Positions 1 to 7,925 are shown, numbered from the stretch's first letter. The stretch: DNA of 11,351 nucleotides from JBEGQX01 sp041180805 (GCA_041180805.1 JBEGQX010000134.1:1-11351); one strand, 5' to 3'. Translations and numbers: made by a program. The notes: a model not told the origin generated them from the sequence alone.

Positions 1-1118
1 AAGATGCCTCGGTAAAAGCAAATCTTAACGCATTTGGAAAATCACAAAATACCGTTCTCGCAGTCAATCATCACGAAGAAAGACAAATACGCCAATTCCA
101 AAACATGGTTGAATTTGTGCAGCGGTCATGGCGGCAATCGGAATCCGTCAGGAACAAGTTCCTGAACCTTTCCGCGAATTCCCCCCCTGATACTGTCAGC
201 AAAAGGTTAAATGAATTACGCAATGTCTTCTGGGAGGATGTGATTGGGAAACTTCCCCCGCCAAATCTGGAGAAAAATCCCAAATCACGGTTGATTTACG
301 ACACCCCGGAATTCAAGGGCTTTGAAGTTACCCTGGATATTTATGAGGATGTATTCGCCCAAGGGATAATTCTCATTCCCAAAAATATAAAGGAGGGGGA
401 AAAACGTCCCGTTGTCGTTTGCCAGCATGGCCTTGAGGGAAAACCCGTTGATGTGTGCGTCCCTGATAAAAAGACGCCTTATTACAATTCCTTTGGTGCG
501 GAACTAGCGCGCAAAGGCTATGTCGTTTTTGCGCCGCAAAACCCCTACATCGGCAAGACAGAATTCCGCCAATTGCAAAGAATGGCAAACCCGATTGGCT
601 TATCCCTTTTTTCATTCATCATTCGTCAACATGAGGCCATTCTGCAATGGCTGAAAAGCATCCCGGAGGTGGATGGAACCAAGATTGCCTTTTATGGTTT
701 AAGTTATGGAGGAAAAACTGCCATGCGGGTTCCCTCTATTTTGCCAGATTACTGCCTGTCGATATGTTCCGGGGATTTCAATGAATGGATCGGAAAGAAT
801 GTTTCCATTGACTACATAGGTAGTTACATGTGGACTTTTGAGTACGAAATGTATGAATTCAATCTTGGAAAAACCTTTAATTATGCCGAAATGGCTTATC
901 TGATTCACCCAAGGCCTTTCATGGTGGAGAGAGGCCATTCTGATGGAGTTGGCAATGATGAGATGGTTTCATGGGAATTCAGCAAAGTAAGGCGCTTTTA
1001 TGCCATGCAGGATATTCCAGAAAACACCACCATTGAATATTTCAAGGGTGGGCATGAGATCCATGGCAAGGGCACTTACGAATTCTTGCAAAAACATTTG
1101 GGATGGCCAAGGAAGTAA
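1..1118 (+). CDS. alpha/beta hydrolase, dienelactone hydrolase/acetylxylan esterase-like (5' partial)
   Basis: Serine hydrolase of the alpha/beta fold; substrate not predictable. The frame is open from base 3 without a stop, so the true start lies left of the window and the ATG at 105 is probably internal. Numbering from that ATG: a VVVCQHGLEG oxyanion-hole strand at 103-112; the nucleophile elbow GLSYGG at 198-203 with Ser200 as nucleophile; an acidic-residue region ERGHSDGVG at 275-283 (Asp280 a candidate); and the histidine loop GGHEIHGKGT at 315-324, with His317 the likely catalytic His. All triad elements are therefore present in order. The His loop followed by a short C-terminal helix (YEFLQKHLG) is typical of dienelactone-hydrolase/AXE1-like proteins common in planctomycetes. 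The N-terminus is missing, so export cannot be judged. The gene ends 40 nt before a tRNA gene. The fold is near certain, the exact family likely. Confidence 0.85.
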   Translation, partial: DASVKANLNAFGKSQNTVLAVNHHEERQIRQFQNMVEFVQRSWRQSESVRNKFLNLSANSPPDTVSKRLNELRNVFWEDVIGKLPPPNLEKNPKSRLIYDTPEFKGFEVTLDIYEDVFAQGIILIPKNIKEGEKRPVVVCQHGLEGKPVDVCVPDKKTPYYNSFGAELARKGYVVFAPQNPYIGKTEFRQLQRMANPIGLSLFSFIIRQHEAILQWLKSIPEVDGTKIAFYGLSYGGKTAMRVPSILPDYCLSICSGDFNEWIGKNVSIDYIGSYMWTFEYEMYEFNLGKTFNYAEMAYLIHPRPFMVERGHSDGVGNDEMVSWEFSKVRRFYAMQDIPENTTIEYFKGGHEIHGKGTYEFLQKHLGWPRK

Positions 1119-1119
1119 T

Positions 1120-1148
1120 CTGGGAATCTTCTGTTTCGCCTGTATATT
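1120..1148 (+). promoter_or_regulatory. possible promoter of the tRNA-Leu gene
   Basis: An AT-rich stretch directly precedes the tRNA. TATATT at 1143-1148 sits 10 nt upstream of the first tRNA base and resembles a sigma70 -10 box. The hexamer 17 nt further upstream (CTGGGA, 1120-1125) matches the -35 consensus poorly. The assignment rests mainly on position and the -10 match, and read-through from the hydrolase gene is an alternative. Confidence 0.25.
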
Positions 1149-1158
1149 AAAAAATATT

Positions 1159-1240
1159 GGCTCGGTGATGGAACTGGCAGACATGCAGGTTTTAGGAGCC
1201 TGTGCCGTAAGGCGTGCGGGTTCGACTCCCGCCCGAGCCA
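1159..1240 (+). tRNA. tRNA-Leu (anticodon UAG, reads CUA/CUN)
   Basis: A complete class II cloverleaf can be drawn. The acceptor stem is GGCTCGG (1159-1165) with CCGAGCC (1233-1239), all seven pairs Watson-Crick, and discriminator A at 1240, as usual for tRNA-Leu. The D-loop holds the conserved GG. The anticodon stem CAGGT/GCCTG (1186-1190/1198-1202) encloses the loop TTTAGGA with anticodon TAG at 1193-1195. A long variable arm TGCCGTAAGGCGT (1203-1215) folds as GCC-GTAA-GGC, the hallmark of Leu/Ser/Tyr tRNAs. The T arm is GCGGG-TTCGACT-CCCGC (1216-1232). No 3' CCA is encoded, so it must be added by tRNA nucleotidyltransferase. The gene ends 15 nt before the start codon of the next small ORF. 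Confidence 0.97.
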
Positions 1241-1255
1241 TACAACTTAAAGATC

Positions 1256-1486
1256 ATGAACCACGAAATCTACCTCAACAAGGAACTTTTCCCGCTTACA
1301 ACCTATGAAGGTTTGGCCCTCAAGGACCAAATCATGAAGGATGCCACCCTTTTTGACGAAATTCAGGAGCTGAAGGAAAAAGGCATTTCCCTGGGTAGCG
1401 AGCAGGAACTTCAATTAAAGGAACTGGAAATAAAAATTCCCCACGCCACAAGATTAATCGCCAACGAGTGGACTAAGAATATTTAG
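1256..1486 (+). CDS. small charged protein of unknown function (76 aa)
   Basis: I do not recognise this protein. From the ATG at 1256 it encodes 76 residues starting MNHEIYLNKELFPLTTYEGL, rich in Glu and Lys, with no Cys, signal peptide or membrane segment. Residues about 20-60 look helical, with a possible short amphipathic or coiled segment around QELKEKG...EQELQLKELEIKI. The frame stays open upstream into the tRNA (an ATG at 1214 lies in the variable/T-arm region), but a start there would translate tRNA sequence and is implausible. No good Shine-Dalgarno sequence precedes 1256. The ORF fills the space between the tRNA and the SDR gene (34 nt gap) and has a natural-looking composition, which favours a real gene, but with no family recognised it remains tentative. 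It may be co-transcribed with the tRNA and the downstream genes. Confidence 0.6.
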   Translation: MNHEIYLNKELFPLTTYEGLALKDQIMKDATLFDEIQELKEKGISLGSEQELQLKELEIKIPHATRLIANEWTKNI

Positions 1487-1520
1487 TGGCATCTAATTTC
1501 AAATACTTGCGTCTTTTATC

Positions 1521-2588
1521 ATGACCTCCGTAGAAACATCTTATCATCCAGTATTGGTCACCGGGGTTACCGGGGTTCCTGGTTTTAATTTCTATGCCTG
1601 GGCCAAGTCCATCTACCCGGGAAGTATTGTTGCCATACGCCCCACGGAAACCTGGCGCATGAAAGGCGATGGTATTTATGCCATTGATCCCGAAGATTCT
1701 TCTTCCATGCAAAGACTTTTCGAAAAGTACAAATTTAAAAGTGTGCTTAACGCGACCGGCAGTTGCGCTCTAAAGGCGTGTGAATTAAATCCTGATCTGG
1801 CCATGAAAACCAATGTGGCTAGCGCAGAAGTGGTTTCAAGCCTTTGCTCCAAATTTAAAGCTAGACTGGTGCATATATCCTCGGATCTTGTTTTTTCCGG
1901 CAAATGTGGCAATGGGAAGTACTTGGAAACTTCAGAGGTTGATCCGGTCACCAATTATGGAAAAACCATGGTGGCAGGGGAGCAAATGGTACAAAAAAAT
2001 TGCCCCAGCGCTGCAATCCTTAGGATTTCCCTTCCCATGGGGCCAAGTTTCAACGGACATGCAGGCGCGATCGACTGGATTGAATCGCGATTCAAGAAAA
2101 GCAAGCCCGCCACCCTTTATTATGATGAGGTCAGGTCGCCGACATATGTCGAGGATATGAATAAAGTTTTCGAAATCTTTCTAAAAGGCGATCAAAATGG
2201 AATATTTCACTTCGGCGGTCCAAGGTACTTGTCTTTGTTCCAAATCGGACAAATCGTGAACAAGATGGGTGGTTACGATCCAACCCTCCTTCATGGTTGC
2301 CCAAGAATGGCAGCCGGGCCTATTCCCCCCAGGGCGGGCAATGTCACCATGATAAGCGAAAAACTTGAAAAAGTTTTGGGTTTTTCACCTTTCAGGAGCT
2401 GGCCTTATTCAGATGAATTTGTGCCTCAGGATCACGAATGGCACTTTCATAGGCAAACTCCCCATGACTTCTCCCCATCATTCCTGAAGAACCACCTTTA
2501 CCGCCATAGCGCCATTGTTCCAGAACCAAGTGATTATCTGGTTCAATCCAGACACCGTAGCGTTTCAATGTTGTCCCCGAATATTTAA
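1521..2588 (+). CDS. RmlD-like SDR family sugar-nucleotide-binding protein
   Basis: Extended short-chain dehydrogenase/reductase with an RmlD (dTDP-4-dehydrorhamnose reductase) type substrate-binding domain, expected to be a cytosolic NAD(P)-binding protein. The Rossmann motif is VLVTGVTGVPG at 11-21. A second-strand segment VLNATGSCALKACE (75-88) and HISSDLVFSG (118-127) match the family's STDYVFDG-type segment with the active-site Ser/Thr. DEVRSPTYVEDM at 202-213 matches the family's RTPTYVED-type region. The catalytic YxxxK motif is altered: the segment is YGKTMVAGE, with Tyr146 but Met150 where Lys is expected (canonical YGRTKLAGE-like). It is longer than typical RmlD (about 290-300 aa), with roughly 45 extra C-terminal residues rich in His and Ser. 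No clear SD precedes the ATG, and an in-frame stop at 1494 leaves no ATG start further upstream. It is the probable first gene of a cluster with larC, alaS and the TPR gene. The family is firm, but the substrate and even catalytic activity are uncertain. Confidence 0.85.
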   Translation: MTSVETSYHPVLVTGVTGVPGFNFYAWAKSIYPGSIVAIRPTETWRMKGDGIYAIDPEDSSSMQRLFEKYKFKSVLNATGSCALKACELNPDLAMKTNVASAEVVSSLCSKFKARLVHISSDLVFSGKCGNGKYLETSEVDPVTNYGKTMVAGEQMVQKNCPSAAILRISLPMGPSFNGHAGAIDWIESRFKKSKPATLYYDEVRSPTYVEDMNKVFEIFLKGDQNGIFHFGGPRYLSLFQIGQIVNKMGGYDPTLLHGCPRMAAGPIPPRAGNVTMISEKLEKVLGFSPFRSWPYSDEFVPQDHEWHFHRQTPHDFSPSFLKNHLYRHSAIVPEPSDYLVQSRHRSVSMLSPNI

Positions 2589-2616
2589 CAATAACACCGC
2601 CTTCCTACAATATTCC

Positions 2617-2625
2617 AAAGGGAGG
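2617..2625 (+). promoter_or_regulatory. ribosome binding site of larC (start ambiguous)
   Basis: AAAGGGAGG is a near-perfect Shine-Dalgarno sequence, but it ends only 1 nt before the ATG at 2627. The next codon, GTG at 2630, is 4 nt from it. Normal spacing is about 5-9 nt, so GTG 2630 may be the true start; the product would lose only its initial Met. Confidence 0.6.
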
Positions 2626-2626
2626 A

Positions 2627-3811
2627 ATGGTGGCAAAAATACTGCATTTCGATTGTTTCAGCGGCATAAGCGGCGACATGGTGCTGGGCGCACTTGTTGA
2701 TGCTGGCGCATGCCCCCAGTCCATCATTTCTGGAGTTCAATCACTAGGCATCCCGGTTCAATTATCGTTCGAAAAAACTAGAAAAAACGGCATTTGCGCT
2801 ACCCAAGCGATCGTAGAAACAACTCTTGAAACCAAGCACCGATACCTCCACCAGATAGAATCCATCATCGATCAGGCACAGATTCCAAACCGGGCGAAAA
2901 GCCTTGCCAAAGACATCTTTCGCAAATTGGGCGAAGCTGAAGCAAAAGTGCACGGGATGCCACTTGATAAAATTCACTTTCATGAAGTGGGTGCCGCCGA
3001 CAGCATAACGGACATTGTTGGATCGGCCATCGGTATCACCAACCTCGATATCAGCCATTTCTCCTCACGAAGTGTGCCTACAGGGCATGGTTCCATCCGT
3101 TGCGAACATGGAGTCATGCCGATTCCAGCCCCTGCGACAGCGATACTTCTTGAGGGGGTTCCAATTGCTTCCAGCCATATTTCGAAAGAACTCACCACTC
3201 CGACTGGCGCCGCCATATTGACGGCACTGGTGGGGGATTGGCGCGAAACATTCGATATGAAATTAACCAAGGTTGGCTGTGGTGCTGGAACCATGGATTT
3301 GCCGGGCCAGGCCAATATCCTCAGGGTATTTCTTGGGGAATCCCAAAAACCACAAAGCACCGATACCATAACCCTTCTAGAAACCAACCTGGATGACATA
3401 TCCCCGGAACTGGTTGCTTACTGCATGGAGGAACTGTTGGTGGCAGGTGCACTCGATGTATATGCAAAACCTGTCGTGATGAAAAAAAACAGGCCGGGCC
3501 TGATTCTCGGGGTAATTTGCAAATCCGAAGACACATCCGTTCTGGAAAATAAAATATTTTCAGAAACCGGCACCTTTGGCATTCGCAAGCAAACGCTGCA
3601 GCGTGTCAAACTGGAAAGGGAATCCATCAAGGTAACCACCAAATTTGGAGAGATAGCCGCCAAAAAAGGATGGGATTACAGCGGCCATGGTATCATCACA
3701 CCCGAATACGAGGATTGCGCCAGGGTTGCGCGGCTCAACAAGATTCCACTCAGGGAAGTTTATTCCGAAGTTAACTTGCAGATAGAAAAATCAAAACCAT
3801 CACAGGAATAG
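2627..3811 (+). CDS. larC: LarC, nickel-pincer cofactor biosynthesis protein
   Basis: LarC inserts nickel into the pyridinium-3,5-bisthiocarboxylic acid mononucleotide (nickel-pincer) cofactor, used for example by lactate racemase LarA; it is a CTP-dependent cyclometallase. The N-terminal signature KILHFDCFSGISGDMVLGA (4-22) and the central KIHFHEVGAADSITDIVG (115-132) are diagnostic of the family (formerly DUF111/TIGR00299). PTGAAI lies at 192-197, and the C-terminal domain carries LETNLDDISPELVAYCMEEL (251-270) and KPVVMKKNRPG (281-291). Length is 394 aa, normal for full-length LarC. Both domains are in one uninterrupted frame; in Lactobacillus plantarum the protein is made from larC1/larC2 by frameshifting. 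LarA, LarB and LarE are not in the window, so the cofactor's user here is unknown. The stop codon lies 2 nt before alaS, implying co-transcription and probably coupled translation. Confidence 0.93.
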   Translation: MVAKILHFDCFSGISGDMVLGALVDAGACPQSIISGVQSLGIPVQLSFEKTRKNGICATQAIVETTLETKHRYLHQIESIIDQAQIPNRAKSLAKDIFRKLGEAEAKVHGMPLDKIHFHEVGAADSITDIVGSAIGITNLDISHFSSRSVPTGHGSIRCEHGVMPIPAPATAILLEGVPIASSHISKELTTPTGAAILTALVGDWRETFDMKLTKVGCGAGTMDLPGQANILRVFLGESQKPQSTDTITLLETNLDDISPELVAYCMEELLVAGALDVYAKPVVMKKNRPGLILGVICKSEDTSVLENKIFSETGTFGIRKQTLQRVKLERESIKVTTKFGEIAAKKGWDYSGHGIITPEYEDCARVARLNKIPLREVYSEVNLQIEKSKPSQE

Positions 3812-3813
3812 TC

Positions 3814-6492
3814 ATGTCAACCAGCAATGAGATCAGAAAACAATTCGTGGATTTTTTCGTTAAGAAGCACGGCCACACCTTCGTGCCCTCCAGCAGTGTG
3901 GTACCTCATGATGATCCCACGCTACTTTTTGCCAATGCCGGCATGAACCAGTTTAAGGATGTTTTTCTTGCAACCGGTTCCCGCCCCTTCAAGAGGGCGG
4001 TAAACTCGCAAAAATGCATCCGCGCTGGTGGAAAACACAATGACCTGGACGATGTGGGCAAGGACACCTATCACCACACCTTTTTTGAAATGCTGGGAAA
4101 CTGGTCGTTTGGCGATTACTTTAAAAAGGAAGCCATTTCATGGGCTTGGGAACTTTTAACCAAAGTCTGGGGGCTTGACAGAACCAGGCTTCACGCCACT
4201 GTTTTTGAAGGGGACCCGCATAACAATATTTTGGCGGACGACGAAGCGGCATCTTTCTGGAAAAACGAAACGGATATCCCCCACAACCACATTCATCTTG
4301 GAAACAAAAAAGACAATTTCTGGGAAATGGGAGACACCGGTCCTTGTGGACCTTGCACGGAAATCCACATCGATCTTACCCCCGATAAATCTGGCGGCAA
4401 ACTGGTGAACAAGGGAACCCCCCTTTGCATCGAGATTTGGAATCTCGTATTCATCCAGTTCAATCGAAACCCGGATTCTTCCCTGACACTTTTGCCAGCT
4501 AAACATGTTGATACCGGCATGGGGTTTGAAAGGGTAACAGCGGTCCTTCAGGGAAAGAACTCCAACTACGACACCGATATTTTCACGCCCATATTCGAAT
4601 CCATTCGCCAGCTTAGTGGCGCCCCCGCCTACACCGGTAAACTCGATGACCTTAAAGATACCGCTTATCGTGTCATTGGGGACCATATTAGGACCCTAAC
4701 CTTTGCAATCACAGATGGAGCAGTCCCCTCCAACGAAAAACGTGGCTATGTTCTTCGAAGCGTATTGCGAAGGGCGGAAAGGTTCGGCAGGCAATACTTG
4801 GGTTTCAAAAAACCATTCCTCCATGAATTATGCTCCACGGTAGTTTCCGGCATGGGGGATACTTTTCCAGAGCTGAAGGCTTCAACCGAGAAGGTCTCCA
4901 AAATTATCTTCGAGGAGGAAGAAGCGTTCCTGCGCACCATGGAGCGTGGCATGAAACTATTTCATGAAGTGGTGGAAAGAACCAAGTCCGGTAGTGGAAA
5001 ATCCATTCCCAGTTCCGATGTTTTTGACCTGCATACCACGTTTGGCTTTTTCCCGGATATCACCGCCCAGATGGCCGCGGAAGTAGGCCTTTCGATTGAC
5101 CTTGCGGGATATCAGGATCTGTTTGAAAAATTCAAGGAAGAGTCCGGCAAGGATCGAAAAAGTCAGGTGGTCAGCGCCATTCAGGGAGATATCCCCCTAA
5201 CCGATGATTCCTTCAAATATGGGAATCTGCAAATGGAGGCTAAAATCCTGGGCTGGATTCAAAATCATGCCGTAACCACCCAGGGTAAACTGGAAAAAGG
5301 GCAGGAATCGTCATTGTTTTTTGACAAGACCTGTTTCTACCCGGAGCAGGGCGGTCAGGTTGGAGATTCAGGCACCCTTGTCACCCCCACCGGAAAATTT
5401 GAAATCAAAGACACCCAACGCATCGGGCAGGGAATCATTCATATCGGCGTCGTTGTGGAAGGTTCCATTTCCTGTGGACAGGTTGCAAGCATTCAGGTTT
5501 CCGAACAAAGAATGGATATCAGGCGCAATCATACCGCCACCCATCTGCTGAACCTTGCCTTGCGAAGCACTCTTGGAAATCATGTCGAGCAAAAAGGGTC
5601 GCTGGTGGATGACCGAAGGGCCAGGTTTGATTTTTCCCATTCCAAAGCCATCTCACCCGAGGAAATACAAGCCATAGAGGAATTTGTAAACCACCAGGTT
5701 CGAGGTGATTTCAAAGTCAAAGCTGAGATCATGCCCTTGGAGAAGGCAAAACAGATTCCTGGAGTGCAGGCCGTGTTTGGCGAAAAATACCCCGACCCCG
5801 TTCGGGTTATCACCATTGGGGAACCCGGAAAAAATGGTTCATCCGTGGAGTTTTGCGGCGGAACTCATCTTGATTCGACCAATCAAGTTGGGATGTTCAA
5901 AATCATCAGTCAGGAATCTGTAGGCAAGGGTATTCGCAGAATCACCGCCGTCACCGGCAAGGAAGCATGGGAAGAATTCAAGAAAACTTCCGCCCTAATC
6001 GAATCACTGTCCGGCAAATTGGGTTGTACCATCACCCAATTAGGAACCAAGCTGGATTCACTGCTGGAAGAAATTAAAAGCTTAAAGAAAAACATTTCCA
6101 AGGGGCAGGGATCAGATCTCGCTGGGGAGATGGACAAACTCCTGGAAAAAGCAAAAATCATTGGTACCAGCAAGGTGATTGCCGGCAAAATCCCCGCAGC
6201 ATCATCCGATCAGATCCGTATTCATCTGGATCGAATTCGGCAGAAAGCTGGTTCATCGATTGTTCTTGTTGCCTGGGATGACGAAGGCAAAGTTGGTTTG
6301 ATGATTTCTGTTAGCGATGATCTCCAAGCGAAAGGAATCGAAGCCGGAAAATTGATCTCTGAAATAGCTCCGGCAGTTGAAGGCAAGGGTGGTGGCCCCA
6401 AGGGGATGGCACAAGCCGGCGGAAAAAATCCCTCCAAGATTCCAGATGCCATTAACAAGGCTATAGAATTGGCAACCTCCAAACTTTCCTAG
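3814..6492 (+). CDS. alaS: alanine--tRNA ligase
   Basis: Charges tRNA-Ala with alanine and hydrolyses Ser-/Gly-tRNA-Ala in its editing domain; cytosolic and essential. The 892-aa length agrees with bacterial AlaRS (876 aa in E. coli). The class II core has motif 1 near HTFVPSSSVVPHDDPTLLFA (21-40), motif 2 near HNDLDDVGKDTYHHTFFEML (75-94), GDTGPCGPC at 173-181 and motif 3 VDTGMGFER at 232-240. The editing domain's zinc site is intact: HTATH at 573-577 and CGGTH at 681-685. A coiled segment and a C-Ala domain follow, ending with VEGKGGGPKGMAQAGG near the C-terminus. An AGGA ribosome-binding site at 3804-3807 lies inside the end of larC, 6 nt from the ATG. It sits between larC and the TPR gene in a tight + strand cluster. 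No key residue is missing. Confidence 0.98.
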   Translation: MSTSNEIRKQFVDFFVKKHGHTFVPSSSVVPHDDPTLLFANAGMNQFKDVFLATGSRPFKRAVNSQKCIRAGGKHNDLDDVGKDTYHHTFFEMLGNWSFGDYFKKEAISWAWELLTKVWGLDRTRLHATVFEGDPHNNILADDEAASFWKNETDIPHNHIHLGNKKDNFWEMGDTGPCGPCTEIHIDLTPDKSGGKLVNKGTPLCIEIWNLVFIQFNRNPDSSLTLLPAKHVDTGMGFERVTAVLQGKNSNYDTDIFTPIFESIRQLSGAPAYTGKLDDLKDTAYRVIGDHIRTLTFAITDGAVPSNEKRGYVLRSVLRRAERFGRQYLGFKKPFLHELCSTVVSGMGDTFPELKASTEKVSKIIFEEEEAFLRTMERGMKLFHEVVERTKSGSGKSIPSSDVFDLHTTFGFFPDITAQMAAEVGLSIDLAGYQDLFEKFKEESGKDRKSQVVSAIQGDIPLTDDSFKYGNLQMEAKILGWIQNHAVTTQGKLEKGQESSLFFDKTCFYPEQGGQVGDSGTLVTPTGKFEIKDTQRIGQGIIHIGVVVEGSISCGQVASIQVSEQRMDIRRNHTATHLLNLALRSTLGNHVEQKGSLVDDRRARFDFSHSKAISPEEIQAIEEFVNHQVRGDFKVKAEIMPLEKAKQIPGVQAVFGEKYPDPVRVITIGEPGKNGSSVEFCGGTHLDSTNQVGMFKIISQESVGKGIRRITAVTGKEAWEEFKKTSALIESLSGKLGCTITQLGTKLDSLLEEIKSLKKNISKGQGSDLAGEMDKLLEKAKIIGTSKVIAGKIPAASSDQIRIHLDRIRQKAGSSIVLVAWDDEGKVGLMISVSDDLQAKGIEAGKLISEIAPAVEGKGGGPKGMAQAGGKNPSKIPDAINKAIELATSKLS

Positions 6493-6500
6493 GAACAACC

Positions 6501-7919
6501 ATGGGAATGCCCGCGGAAAAAACCTTATCCCCCACATTGCGGGCAGTCCTTTCTATGCTGGAGGCCGGCCAATCTGAACAGGCAATCCTTTACCTCAGGG
6601 AAAACATAGCAAAAGCCAGCAGAAACCATGGCCAGGATTCCCTGGAACATGCAAACGCACTCGAGGAACTCGGCTGGTGCCATTGGTGGACTGAGGATTA
6701 TGCCAATAGTTTCCGCCGGTTTGATGAGGCGTTGTCCATTCTTGGCAAAGGAGATTCCCAGGAATTTGTGCAGGCACATTCAAAACTATACCTTCAAAAA
6801 GCCCTTTTGCACGCGCAAAACGGTGACATCAAGACCGCGATTCACCTTCTCGAGGAAAAATGCAAGAGGCTTACCAATCCCAACCCTGAACTCCTCTTCC
6901 ATGTCGCAAACTTCCATCTGATGCTTGGCAAACCTGAACTTGCCCAAGCATGGATTCAAAAATACTTTATGACTGGAAACCGAAACCCATCGCCTATTCA
7001 TGACAGTGCTTTGATTCTAAAAGCGGAAATCTGTCGGTCACTCCCAAAGCCAGAAAAATGTTTTCCGGATGGATTACCTGCGGATATTGATCAGGCCTCG
7101 CTCGTGCAATCTGCAGTGGCCAAGACCACGGAAAGTGATCCCGTCATTCTTCTCGAAGTCCTGGAGGAACTATACGCGCTGGTCTTGGATGAGGAATCAA
7201 AGAACCGCATTCTAGCTGAAAAAGCAAATCTCTTTTCGGTTCTTGGCAGGCATGACGACAGGATTTCGCTGATCAAACAGCAGGAATCCACCGTGAACAC
7301 CAAGTCACCATTCGACCTGGCTTATTTTCAAATGGCTTACGGACTCGCGTTTGCGGAATCATTCCGCCTGAACGAGGCGATGGAATGTTACCGCAAAGCG
7401 CTGGAAGCACTGGAGAATGAATCCACGAACCAATATCGCCACCAGGCCAGGATGCAACTCGCCATGGTGCTGGATCAGATGGGCAGACACCTTGATGGTG
7501 CTTCCATGGCAGAGATGGCAGCGAACGATGCCTTTGAAATCCAACATCATGCTGGGGGATTCCGCAGTCTGGGAATTCAGGGTATTTGCCTGCTGCATGC
7601 AGATCAGCCGGAAAAAGCCTTCACCAAGCTAAGGCAGGCACTGGAGAACCTTTCCCCCAATGATCCTTATGCAAAACTTGTCATCGAGCATTGGGATTAC
7701 CACCAGGATTCCAAAGATTGCGGCTGTAAAAACCCAGACAAAAGACATCTGGAAAACATCCGGTTCAAGATTCTTCAAGCCTGCCCAAGGGGCTATCTGC
7801 GAAATGTCATCGTGCACAAAGATAAGGACGGTTACGACCTCGAATTTGATTTCGCAAGAAATCCCTCCGAGGAAACGATGGCTTCCATCCGACAAATAGC
7901 CGAAAGCTTTTTGGATTAA
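6501..7919 (+). CDS. TPR-repeat protein with cysteine-containing C-terminal domain
   Basis: A probable protein-protein interaction scaffold, cytosolic (no signal peptide or membrane span); its partner is unknown. The 472 residues are mostly paired amphipathic helices of the tetratricopeptide type. The clearest repeats are at about 50-81 (ALEELGW...YANSFRRFDEALSIL), 92-122 (QNGDIKTAIHLLEEKC), 131-156, 274-304 (GLAFAESFRLNEAMECYRKALEAL), 313-345 and 353-384 (GICLLHADQPEKAFTKLRQAL). The last ~70 residues are different: a CGC motif (Cys407/Cys409), Cys428, then an alpha/beta-looking segment ending EETMASIRQIAESFLD, which I cannot assign to a family. The RBS AGGA (6491-6494) overlaps the alaS stop codon with 6 nt to the ATG, so translation is likely coupled to alaS; an ATG at 6507 is an alternative start. 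The gene converges with the peptidase gene, the two stop codons being 6 nt apart. Confidence 0.85.
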   Translation: MGMPAEKTLSPTLRAVLSMLEAGQSEQAILYLRENIAKASRNHGQDSLEHANALEELGWCHWWTEDYANSFRRFDEALSILGKGDSQEFVQAHSKLYLQKALLHAQNGDIKTAIHLLEEKCKRLTNPNPELLFHVANFHLMLGKPELAQAWIQKYFMTGNRNPSPIHDSALILKAEICRSLPKPEKCFPDGLPADIDQASLVQSAVAKTTESDPVILLEVLEELYALVLDEESKNRILAEKANLFSVLGRHDDRISLIKQQESTVNTKSPFDLAYFQMAYGLAFAESFRLNEAMECYRKALEALENESTNQYRHQARMQLAMVLDQMGRHLDGASMAEMAANDAFEIQHHAGGFRSLGIQGICLLHADQPEKAFTKLRQALENLSPNDPYAKLVIEHWDYHQDSKDCGCKNPDKRHLENIRFKILQACPRGYLRNVIVHKDKDGYDLEFDFARNPSEETMASIRQIAESFLD

Positions 7920-7925
7920 TTCTCT

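Noticed and set aside
1159..1240. tRNA-Leu as an integration (att) site of a mobile element
   Set aside because: No second copy of the tRNA 3' end, no integrase and no phage-like genes were seen in the window; flanking genes look chromosomal.
1214..1255. ATG at 1214 as start of the small ORF
   Set aside because: It is inside the tRNA variable/T-arm region; the ATG at 1256 is the first one outside the tRNA.
1000..1308. 102-codon plus-strand frame running through the hydrolase end and the tRNA
   Set aside because: It would translate the whole tRNA-Leu gene and overlaps two better-supported features.
2980..3399. 139-codon open frame on the minus strand
   Set aside because: It is antisense to the well-identified larC, with no recognisable domain.
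4156..4686. 176-codon open frame on the minus strand
   Set aside because: It lies wholly antisense to the catalytic domain of alaS, whose frame carries unmistakable motifs, and its translation resembles no protein family.
3814..6492. Possible AlaX-type or truncated AlaRS paralogue
   Set aside because: All domains (class II core, zinc editing site, C-Ala) are present at normal length, so this is the standard enzyme.
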